A stretch of DNA of 28,047 bases from NCBI GenBank assembly GCA_900541885.1, contig UQKW01000025.1, forward strand, positions 1 to 28,047, read 5' to 3'. Of this stretch, positions 7,616 through 13,797 are shown piece after piece. The DNA is from an uncultured Collinsella sp. GTDB taxonomy: Bacteria; Actinomycetota; Coriobacteriia; Coriobacteriales; Coriobacteriaceae. Both the position numbers and the translations under genes were made by a program. A model generated the notes under the pieces. The model was not told the origin of the DNA, searched no databases, and was given only the letters and a program-made list of their open reading frames with translations. Positions within the stretch are counted from its first letter, which is position 1; each line of letters begins with the position of its first letter.

Positions 7616-8620
7616 ATGAAAATCAATCACGCGATTCTGCATATCCTGGACTTTGACTCTGCCGTCAACGTTATGAGCCAGCGCGAGTTGGATATCGAAA
7701 GCCGTACCGTGCGCAATTTCGTAACCACGCATCTGCGCCGCGCACGCACCTCGGCCGACAATAAACGCGCCACGTTTGCCGAGAACTCCGCATTCGGCGG
7801 CGAGCTCAAGGGCTATTTCTTTGGCGAGCGCGAGTTCGTGGACCTGTCGCAGCAGATTGCGGAGTTTATCTCCTCCGAGCTCACCAAGGCAGAGAAAGCC
7901 GAGTCCACCGACGTGCTCGTGGCCGATTTTGACGACGATGAGGATGCCCGCTGGTTTGCCGTGATGCTGCTGGGCTCCAAGCAGGCTTTTATGCACGAAG
8001 TGGGCCGCGAGGAGGGGGAGGTGCGCAACGACATCGCACGCCACTACGCCATTCTGCCGAACCCCTCGCAAAAGGTGCCGAGCTATGCCATCGTGCGTGC
8101 GAGCACCATGGAGATCGGCTACGTGGACAAGAAGCGCAAGATTGCCGGCGAGGACCGTATGCTTATCCCCGATGGCCTGCTGCAGTGCGACACGGGCGTA
8201 TCGGGCAAGGAGGTCATCGACACCGTGACGCGTGTGGTCGAGGAAGTCGCCGAGGAGCATGGTGCCAACACGGCTGTAGCGCTCGCTAAGGTTAAGGCTG
8301 CCGTTGCCGAGAAGGTTGAGGATGACGAGGAGCTGCCGCCTTGGGATATCGTCGATGAGGTCTTTGAAGACGAACCGGTCATCAAGGAGAACGTGCGCGC
8401 GGCACTGACCGAGGAGAAGGTGCCTGAGCGTGTGCCCGTGGAGCGCAAGCAGGTCGAACGCGCAGCGGTGCGCAATCATAAGATTCGAACCGACACAGGT
8501 ATCGAGATCAGCTTCCCGGCCGAGATGGGTTCGAACTCCGAATACATCGAGTTTGTCAACGAGCCCAACGGCCTCATCTCCATCGAGCTCAAAAACATCG
8601 GCAACATCGAGAACCGATAA
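7616..8620 (+). CDS. 37-kDa nucleoid-associated protein (NdpA/NA37 family)
   Basis: About 334 residues beginning MKINHAILHILDFDSAVNVM, the typical opening of the NA37/NdpA nucleoid-associated family. Later parts include FDDDEDARWFAVMLLGSKQ, a variable acidic middle, and a C-terminal IEISFPAEMGSNSEYIEFVN that matches the family's end. Members bind DNA or sit on the nucleoid; in gut bacteria they often occur near mobile or defence genes and their role is poorly known. Two ATGs are possible. I prefer 7616 because the weak ACGGA site is about 10 bases away, whereas it touches the one at 7607. A -10 TATACT (7572-7577) suggests its own promoter. No terminator is seen before the next operon. Confidence 0.85.
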   Translation: MKINHAILHILDFDSAVNVMSQRELDIESRTVRNFVTTHLRRARTSADNKRATFAENSAFGGELKGYFFGEREFVDLSQQIAEFISSELTKAEKAESTDVLVADFDDDEDARWFAVMLLGSKQAFMHEVGREEGEVRNDIARHYAILPNPSQKVPSYAIVRASTMEIGYVDKKRKIAGEDRMLIPDGLLQCDTGVSGKEVIDTVTRVVEEVAEEHGANTAVALAKVKAAVAEKVEDDEELPPWDIVDEVFEDEPVIKENVRAALTEEKVPERVPVERKQVERAAVRNHKIRTDTGIEISFPAEMGSNSEYIEFVNEPNGLISIELKNIGNIENR

Positions 8621-8643
8621 GGCTTTTTGCTTTTGAATAAAAG

Positions 8644-8685
8644 TCTGGATTATATTTTGAAGTATACTTTGAAATATAATCCAGA
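8644..8685. promoter_or_regulatory. 42-bp palindromic operator of the Phd/RelE operon
   Basis: TCTGGATTATATTT (8644-8657) and AAATATAATCCAGA (8672-8685) are perfect inverted repeats, and the spacer contains a concentric palindrome AAGTATACTT (8660-8669). Only two of 21 pairs mismatch. TATATT, TATACT and TATAAT -10-like boxes lie inside it, so a bound antitoxin complex would cover the promoter, as in conditional cooperativity of type II systems. Confidence 0.75.
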
Positions 8686-8704
8686 TTATTTTTTGGAGGC
8701 CAAA

Positions 8705-9055
8705 ATGTCCCCACTTGTTCTGGAAAAACCGGTGTTTACAAAAGACCAGGTTGTTTCTGCTACCGAAGCAAGCAAGTCCTTATCCGCCATTCGTAAACGC
8801 GCAAAACGCGCGCCTCAGTTCATTGCTGATCATAATGATATCGATACCGTGATTATCGACTATGCTGCCTATGAGGAAATGTACGGCGCGCTGCAGTATC
8901 TGCGTGAACTTGAGATAAATCGCATCGCTGCGGATCGAGTCAAGCATGGTCCGCATGAGTTTGTTCCGTTTGAGGACGCCTTAACTGCCGAGGAGCTCGC
9001 GGAGCTTGAGTCGATGGATTCGGATGCGATTCCCGACGAGGATCTTTTCGAATGA
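8705..9055 (+). CDS. Phd/YefM-type antitoxin
   Basis: 116-residue acidic protein. The N-terminal half (VVSATEASKSLSAIRKRAKR, then DIDTVIIDYAAYEEMYGALQ) is the Phd/YefM fold, in which a short N-terminal strand-helix unit binds DNA and a DxxxVIxxxxYE segment forms the dimer core. The C-terminal half is highly acidic (EELAELESMDSDAIPDEDLFE) and would wrap the toxin. It starts at ATG 8705 with TTGGAGG 5 bases upstream. Its stop overlaps the toxin start (ATGA at 9052), the usual coupling that makes antitoxin first. Autoregulation through the palindrome 8644-8685 is likely. Confidence 0.85.
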   Translation: MSPLVLEKPVFTKDQVVSATEASKSLSAIRKRAKRAPQFIADHNDIDTVIIDYAAYEEMYGALQYLRELEINRIAADRVKHGPHEFVPFEDALTAEELAELESMDSDAIPDEDLFE

Positions 9056-9396
9056 GCGGGCATTTTGTTGTCGGCTTTTTGAATCGAGACGTCGAGAAGG
9101 AATATCAAAAACTAGATGGATCCCAGCGCAGGCTCGTCCGTATTGCCGTCGCAAAATTAAAGACGCGCGCTGATGAAATCGGAACGCCGCTTCACGGCGA
9201 GCTCGCCGGCTGCAAAAAGATTAAATGGCGGAATGCGGGACTCAGAATGGTTTTCCGAATCCGAGAGGACGGAATGGTTGAGATTGCCGAGATTGTGGCA
9301 ATAGGGCGGCGCGATCGTTCCGAGGTCTATAAGACGGCCGTAGGGCGCCTGTCAAAGCAACCCGCCATGGTTGAATACGATGGAACCCTGAGATAA
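9052..9396 (+). CDS. RelE/ParE-family toxin
   Basis: 114-residue basic protein of the RelE/ParE superfamily. It has a helical N-terminus (NRDVEKEYQKLDGSQRRLVRIAVAKL), a PLHGELAGCKKIKW strand, the RMVFRIREDG strand and EIAEIVAIGRRDRSEVY at the end. The Arg-rich strand and the terminal basic/Tyr cluster are where RelE toxins cut mRNA on the ribosome, so an mRNA interferase is more likely than a gyrase poison, but this is inferred. Translation is coupled to the antitoxin by a 4-base overlap. It is followed at once by a bidirectional terminator. Confidence 0.85.
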   Translation: MSGHFVVGFLNRDVEKEYQKLDGSQRRLVRIAVAKLKTRADEIGTPLHGELAGCKKIKWRNAGLRMVFRIREDGMVEIAEIVAIGRRDRSEVYKTAVGRLSKQPAMVEYDGTLR

Positions 9397-9399
9397 AGA

Positions 9400-9428
9400 A
9401 GGCCGAAGTCCCGGGCGGGGCTTCGGCC
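9400..9428. terminator. Bidirectional terminator between the RelE gene and the lysine operon
   Basis: AGGCCGAAGTCCC and GGGGCTTCGGCCT form a stem with loop GGGC. On the minus strand it is followed by TTCTTTAT, a fair U-run, so it probably ends the lysine operon mRNA after it has read through the structured element 9477-9574. On the plus strand the tail is CCTTGCTT, weaker. Confidence 0.75.
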
Positions 9429-9476
9429 TCCTTGCTTGGGGCTTAATTACGCTACAGGTTGAGCGTACGTCAGCGA

Positions 9477-9574
9477 AAACGACCCAGAGCGAGCAAGGTG
9501 ACGCGAAAGAGGAGGGCATTGACCTTCTGGTCATGCCCGACGATTGAACGCCAGATTGCCGCTCTGGGTCGTTT
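9477..9574. repeat. Structured repeat element, copy A (possible ncRNA or mobile hairpin)
   Basis: A 15-bp outer stem (AAACGACCCAGAGCG 9477-9491 with CGCTCTGGGTCGTTT 9560-9574) encloses an inner hairpin (GGGCATTGACC 9514-9524, loop TTCT, GGTCATGCCC 9529-9538, one bulged T). Between the stems are two strands, CGAAAGAGGA (9504-9513) and CGACGATTGAACGCCA (9538-9553). The same two strands occur in copy B (25662-25762) between stems of unrelated sequence. It lies in the 3' region of dapH, before the operon's terminator. The sense strand is unknown and no open frame fits it. Confidence 0.8.
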
Positions 9575-9587
9575 GCAGCGTCGACTA

Positions 9588-9615
9588 GTTACGCGGTTTG
9601 GTAAAACCGCGTAAC
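9588..9615. repeat. Perfect 12-bp hairpin directly after dapH
   Basis: GTTACGCGGTTT (9588-9599), loop GGTA, AAACCGCGTAAC (9604-9615). It begins one base after the dapH stop on the minus strand. No U-run follows, so it looks more like an mRNA 3' stabiliser or part of the adjoining structured element than a terminator. Confidence 0.6.
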
Positions 9616-9616
9616 C

Positions 9617-10336
9617 CTACAGCTGACGTAAGCCCTCTTCGAGACCGGTCTTGCTGTCGGTCTGGGCGTCGCGCATCTTGATGACGCGGGCGGGAACACC
9701 GGCCACGACGGCGCCGGCGGGGACGTCCTCGACGCACACGGCACCGGCAGCCACGACGGCGCCCTTGCCCACGCGTACGCCCTCCAGGACCACGGCGTTG
9801 GCGCCAATCATGACATCATCCTCGATGACGACGGGCGTGGCGCTCGCGGGCTCAACGACGCCTGCCAGTACGGTGCCGGCGCCGATGTGGCAGTTCTTAC
9901 CCACGGTGGCGCGGCCGCCCAGCACGGCGCCCATGTCGATCATGGAGCCTTCGCCAATGACGGAGCCGATGTTGATGATGGCACCCATCATGATGACGGC
10001 GCGGTCGCCGATCTCGACGCGGTCGCGGATGATCGCGCCCGGCTCGATGCGGGCGTTGATGCCCTTAAGGTCGAGCATGGGGACGGCGGAGTTGCGGCAG
10101 TCGTTCTCCACATCGTAGTAGTCGATGGAGTCGGCATTGGCATCGAGGATGGCCTTGAGCTCATCCCAGTCGCCAAAGACGGTCTTGCCACGACGACCGC
10201 CGTAGACGTGTGCATTGCCCCACTGGACCTTCATGCCCGGCTTCTCGCGCACGTACAGTTTGACGGGCGTCTTTTTGGGCGCGGTGGCGATGTAGTTGAT
10301 AATCTCCTGTGCATCCATCTCGGCTGCATTGCTCAT
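9617..10336 (-). CDS. dapH: Tetrahydrodipicolinate N-acetyltransferase
   Basis: Transfers acetyl from acetyl-CoA to tetrahydrodipicolinate, the step that commits to the N-acetyl branch of diaminopimelate and lysine synthesis. The 239-residue protein has the family's N-terminal alpha domain (DAQEIINYIATAPKKTPVKL) and then a left-handed beta helix of hexapeptide repeats (about residues 95-215; ARIEPGAIIRDRVEIGDRAV, GSMIDMGAVLGGRATVG, CHIGAGTVLAGVVEP). The length and the AEPxxATPVVIEDD-type loop match DapH rather than succinyl-using DapD. It is the last gene of the operon, 39 bases after dapB, with AAAGGAG before ATG 10336. The product would be used by an aminotransferase and the M20 deacetylase at 13798-14985. 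Confidence 0.9.
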   Translation of the reverse strand: MSNAAEMDAQEIINYIATAPKKTPVKLYVREKPGMKVQWGNAHVYGGRRGKTVFGDWDELKAILDANADSIDYYDVENDCRNSAVPMLDLKGINARIEPGAIIRDRVEIGDRAVIMMGAIINIGSVIGEGSMIDMGAVLGGRATVGKNCHIGAGTVLAGVVEPASATPVVIEDDVMIGANAVVLEGVRVGKGAVVAAGAVCVEDVPAGAVVAGVPARVIKMRDAQTDSKTGLEEGLRQL

Positions 10337-10375
10337 TTGCTGTCTCTCCTTTGGGTGGATCCGGTTGATACCTGG

Positions 10376-11116
10376 TTAGGCAAACATGACCTGGTCGAAC
10401 GTATAGAAGCCGGGTTCGCGGGTGACGAGCTTCTGCGCGGCTGCCAGCGCGCCGTTGACAAAGATCTGACGGCTCGTGGCGCGGTGGGTGAGCGTGACCT
10501 CCTCGTCCTGGCCAAAGAAACTCACCTCGTGCACGCCGGCGACTGTGCCGCCGCGCAGCGAGTGCATGCCGATCTCCTTGGGGTCGCGCGCGCCGCACAT
10601 GCCCTCGCGGCCGTAGACGGGGTGATAGCCGGCCTCGGGCTCGGCCTCGACCACGGCGTCGAGCAGTAGCTTGGCGGTGCCGCTGGGGGCATCGACCTTT
10701 TGGTTGTGGTGCGTCTCGACGATCTCGCAGTCAAAGCCGGGCAGCTCGCGCGTGGCCTGGGCCACCAGATGGCGCAGAGTGGCGATGCCGATGGAGTAGT
10801 TGCCCGAGTGCATGACGCGGGCGTTCTGGCCCAGCTCGCGCAGGCGGTCCATCTGCTCAGGCGTGTAGCCCGTGGTGCCGGAAACGAGTGCGGCGCCCGT
10901 ACGCTCGACATAGGCAACGACGGCATCAAAGGTCGCGACGTTCGAGAAGTCGATGATCACATCGGCAGCCGGAGCGCTCTCGAGCTCGGTCAGATCAAAG
11001 CCGATCTGGGCGACGATATCAAAGACGGGCTGACCGGCGGCATCAACGATGCTCTCGGCGGTGGTGCGGATGAGCGAGCCCATGCGGCCCGTTCCCATAA
11101 TGACGGTCTTAATCAA
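10376..11116 (-). CDS. dapB: 4-hydroxy-tetrahydrodipicolinate reductase
   Basis: Reduces the DapA product to tetrahydrodipicolinate with NAD(P)H. The 246-residue protein shows the dinucleotide loop IMGTGRMGSLI at the N-terminus, DFSN, GTTGY, and the catalytic/substrate motif HHNQKVDAPSGTA (about residues 145-158). It starts with TTG at 11116: that codon overlaps the dapA stop (TTGATTAA), and AAAGGAGC lies about 9 bases upstream, so translation is coupled to the lysA-dapA frame. The next in-frame ATG (MGTGRMG) would cut into the nucleotide-binding strand. It belongs to the lysine-riboswitch operon. Confidence 0.92.
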   Translation of the reverse strand: MIKTVIMGTGRMGSLIRTTAESIVDAAGQPVFDIVAQIGFDLTELESAPAADVIIDFSNVATFDAVVAYVERTGAALVSGTTGYTPEQMDRLRELGQNARVMHSGNYSIGIATLRHLVAQATRELPGFDCEIVETHHNQKVDAPSGTAKLLLDAVVEAEPEAGYHPVYGREGMCGARDPKEIGMHSLRGGTVAGVHEVSFFGQDEEVTLTHRATSRQIFVNGALAAAQKLVTREPGFYTFDQVMFA

Positions 11117-13418
11117 GCAGACCAGCTCCTTTCAGAGCATCGGTAAGTGCAGCGCGCGTGTCGTTGGCCATGGGGCACAGCGGCATGCGGTAGTTGGCTT
11201 CGATCATACCCATCTGGGCGAGTGCCTCCTTGACGGGGATGGGGTTGACCTCGCTAAAGAGGGCGTTGATGAGCGGCTGGCCGGCAATCTGGATGTCGCG
11301 GGCACGTGCCACGTCGCCGTCCAGGTAGGCGCGGCACATGTCGTGCACGAGCTGCGGCTGAACATCGGCCCACACGCTGATGGTGCCCGAGGCGCCCAAG
11401 CTCATGAGCGGTACGGTGAGCGCGTCCTCGCCCGAGTACATGCGGAAGTCGTCGGACAGCAGGTGGGCAATCTTGGCCGCGTAGGCGACGTTGCCCGAGG
11501 CTTCCTTAATACCCATGATGTTGGGGTGCGCGGCCAAGCGCTCTACGTTGCGCTCGCTGATGCCGCAGCCGCAGCGGCCGGGGATGTTGTACAGGATGCA
11601 GGGGATGTCCACGGCATCCGCTACGGTCTTAAAGTGCTGGTAGATACCCTCTTCGTTAGACTTGTTGTAGTAGGGGGTAATGAGCAGCAGACCGTCGGCG
11701 CCCAGGCCTTGGTAGGTGAGCGACTTGGTGAGCATGGTCTGCGTGGAGTTAGAGCCCGAGCCTGCAATGACGGGGACGCGTCCTGCAACCTGCTTGACCA
11801 CGGCGGCGACGACGGAGTTGTCCTCGTCATCGGTCATCGTGGCGCTCTCGCCGGTGGTGCCCAGGGTGAGGATGGCGTCGGTGCCATTTTGCAGGTGGAA
11901 ATCGATAAGGCGCTCGAGCGCGTCAAAGTCGACGCTGCCGTCCTTTTTAAACGGTGTAACAAGGGCGACGATCGAACCCTCGAGGTTGCGGATATCCATG
12001 TTCTTCTCCTTCGCTTCCGCGATCTGGATGCGTTTGTTCCATTGGGCGGCGACGGCCAGGCGTTCGTCCTGGGCGCGACGACGGGCGCTTTCGGCACGCG
12101 ATTTGGCCAACAGCTCGCGGCCGCACGGCAGCACGTCGAGCGTGGCAAAGTAATCGCCCGGGCGCTCGGCGCGTCGGATGAGGTCGGCCGAGCCATCGGG
12201 GCGCAGCAGGACCTCGGCGGAGCGCAGACGGCCGTTGTAGTTGTAGCCCATGGAGTAGCCATGCGCGCCGGTATCGTGGATCACGAGCACATCACCCATG
12301 TCGATATGCGGCAGCTCGCGATCGATGGCGAACTTGTCGTTGTTCTCGCACAGATTACCCGTGATGTCGTAGGTGTCCGTAACGGGCGCTGTGGTCTTGT
12401 CGGCGCCACCCGGCTGGCCCATTACCGTAATGTGGTGGTAGGCACCATACATAGCGGGACGAATGAGGTCGACGGCGCTTGCGTCCACGCCGATATAGTC
12501 CTTGTAAATCTGCTTCTCGTGGATGGCCTTGGTGATCAGGCAGCCGTAGGGGCCCATCATAAAGCGGCCCATCTCGGTGCAGATGGCCACATCGCCCATG
12601 CCGGCGGGGACCAGAATCTCGTCGTAGGCTGCGTGTACGCCCTCGCCGATGGCGTGGATGTCGTTAGCCTGCTGCTCGGGCAGGTAGGGGATACCCACAC
12701 CGCCGGACAGATTGATAAAGGCGACATGTGCGCCGGTCTCGCGCTCCAGGCGCACGGCAAGTTCAAAGAGGATGCGTGCGAGCTTGGGGTAGTAGTCGTT
12801 GGTGACGGTGTTACTGGCAAGGAAGGCATGGATGCCAAAATTCTCGGCGCCTTTGGCCTTGAGCATACGGAAGGCCTCAAAGAGCTGCTCGGTGGTCATG
12901 CCGTACTTGGAGTCGCCGGGGTTATCCATAATGCCGTTAGAGAGCTGGAACAGGCCGCCCGGATTAAAGCGGCAGCTGACCGTCTTGGGGATGGGGCCCG
13001 CGACGCGCTCAAAGAACTCGATGTGGCTGATGTCGTCAAAGTTGACGATGGCGCCCAGCTTGTCGGCGAGCTCAAAGTCCGCCGCCGGCGTGTCGTTGGA
13101 CGAGAACATGATGTCGTGGCCGGTGATACCCAGCGAGCGGGCAATCATGAGCTCGGTATAGCTCGAGCAATCGCAGCCGCAGCCGTATTCGTTGAGAATG
13201 GAGATGAGCGCCGGGTTGGGATTGGCCTTGACGGCAAAGTATTCCTTAAAGCCCGGGTTCCATGCGAAGGCGTCGCGCACCTCTTGCATGTTGCGGCGGA
13301 TGCCCGCCTCGTCGTATAGATGAAACGGCGTGGGGAACTGCTCGACGATATGCTCGAGCGTCTCCTTGTTCACAAACGGCTGCTTGGCCGCATACGCCTC
13401 GTTGGGGGTCAATGCCAT
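11109..13418 (-). CDS. lysA-dapA: Diaminopimelate decarboxylase-dihydrodipicolinate synthase fusion
   Basis: A single 769-codon frame holds two complete enzymes. Residues 1-425 are diaminopimelate decarboxylase (PLP fold type III, last step to lysine): cofactor lysine in EYFAVKANPNP, glycine loop NLSGGVGIPY, CTEMGRFMMGP. Residues 474-769 are 4-hydroxy-tetrahydrodipicolinate synthase (first committed step): GTTGES, YNIPGR with the relay Tyr, IMGIKEASGN with the Schiff-base Lys. A charged, probably helical linker of about 48 residues joins them. At the join an internal ATG (11999) follows a consensus AAGGAGA, so free DapA could also be made. Start ATG 13418 has GAGG 10 bases upstream. A lysine riboswitch controls the operon. 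A sequencing indel in the linker is the main alternative to a true fusion. Confidence 0.9.
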   Translation of the reverse strand: MALTPNEAYAAKQPFVNKETLEHIVEQFPTPFHLYDEAGIRRNMQEVRDAFAWNPGFKEYFAVKANPNPALISILNEYGCGCDCSSYTELMIARSLGITGHDIMFSSNDTPAADFELADKLGAIVNFDDISHIEFFERVAGPIPKTVSCRFNPGGLFQLSNGIMDNPGDSKYGMTTEQLFEAFRMLKAKGAENFGIHAFLASNTVTNDYYPKLARILFELAVRLERETGAHVAFINLSGGVGIPYLPEQQANDIHAIGEGVHAAYDEILVPAGMGDVAICTEMGRFMMGPYGCLITKAIHEKQIYKDYIGVDASAVDLIRPAMYGAYHHITVMGQPGGADKTTAPVTDTYDITGNLCENNDKFAIDRELPHIDMGDVLVIHDTGAHGYSMGYNYNGRLRSAEVLLRPDGSADLIRRAERPGDYFATLDVLPCGRELLAKSRAESARRRAQDERLAVAAQWNKRIQIAEAKEKNMDIRNLEGSIVALVTPFKKDGSVDFDALERLIDFHLQNGTDAILTLGTTGESATMTDDEDNSVVAAVVKQVAGRVPVIAGSGSNSTQTMLTKSLTYQGLGADGLLLITPYYNKSNEEGIYQHFKTVADAVDIPCILYNIPGRCGCGISERNVERLAAHPNIMGIKEASGNVAYAAKIAHLLSDDFRMYSGEDALTVPLMSLGASGTISVWADVQPQLVHDMCRAYLDGDVARARDIQIAGQPLINALFSEVNPIPVKEALAQMGMIEANYRMPLCPMANDTRAALTDALKGAGLLD
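11997..12010 (-). promoter_or_regulatory. Internal ribosome-binding site and start for DapA inside the lysA-dapA frame
   Basis: On the minus strand AAGGAGA (ending near 12005) stands 6 bases before ATG 11999, which is in frame (codon 474) and begins MDIRNLEG, the natural DapA N-terminus. The spacing and sequence are as good as any start in the window, so the locus may yield both a fused protein and separate DapA. Confidence 0.7.
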
Positions 13419-13652
13419 GTCCCGTAAACCTCGCTATCCAGACGGCGCCATCTGCGCATCGAATCCGCATAGCGTGGACCCCATGTCCGGATAGCGCTCC
13501 CGCATTGCTGCAGACAGTCCTGTGGGTGTTTCCCGCAGGCCCACCAGGTTGTTCGTGCCCGAAAAGCCCAGTTCGGCGGGTTTCGCCTCCCCACGGGGTC
13601 AAAGCCTGCCGGCTCGCCCGCGGTTCTTCGTGCCCGCGCCTCTATCAAGTGT
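13419..13652 (-). ncRNA. Lysine riboswitch (L box) in the lysA-dapA leader
   Basis: Read on the minus strand from 13652, the leader carries the lysine aptamer's conserved strings in order. These are GATAGAGGCGCGG (P1 and the first junction), GGGGAGGCGAAACCCGCCGAA, GGACTGTC, and GGGAGCGCTATC closing P1 (GATAG 13646-13642 with CTATC 13494-13490). The aptamer is about 13486-13652. Downstream, CGCTATGCGG (13474-13465) and GGATAGCGAGG (13439-13429) are complementary, and the latter holds the GAGG ribosome-binding site. No U-run is present, so control is probably translational: with lysine bound, P1 forms and CGCTATG is left to mask the ribosome site. The switching model is inference; the aptamer match is strong. 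Confidence 0.88.
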
Positions 13653-13657
13653 TAACG

Positions 13658-13686
13658 ACCCTACCACGTTGCACTTTACCAAACAA
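13658..13686 (-). promoter_or_regulatory. Promoter of the lysine operon
   Basis: TTGTTT (13686-13681), 17 bases, TAGGGT (13663-13658). Predicted transcription starts about 13650, at the 5' edge of the lysine aptamer. The remaining stretch up to 13797 is the divergent promoter region of the M20 gene; a TATGCT box (about 13723) is the best -10 there, without a clear -35. Confidence 0.5.
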
Positions 13687-13797
13687 GAGTATTCGTATAT
13701 AACGTTTAAAAAATGCAGGGATATGCTAGAAACAAGGGCGTCACAATTCTGCATCACAATATTGTGGGAATGGATATGCCCCATGAAAGGATCCTTT

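Noticed and set aside
9477..9574. Hammerhead or other known small ribozyme
   Set aside because: The hammerhead core (CUGANGA plus GAAA in the right places) is absent on either strand, although CGAAA occurs. I could not fit twister or pistol cores either.
9477..9615. Integron attC-like recombination site
   Set aside because: The hairpin arrangement is superficially similar, but there is no integron-type core at the ends, no integrase and no cassette array; the second copy lies in an unrelated operon.
11049..13319. Very long open frame on the plus strand opposite lysA-dapA
   Set aside because: It mirrors the codon structure of the real gene, has no family motifs, and the minus frame carries complete enzyme motifs. 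The same holds for the minus frame 20835-22955 opposite the ligase/racemase genes and the plus frame 23799-25571 opposite the ECF ATPase.
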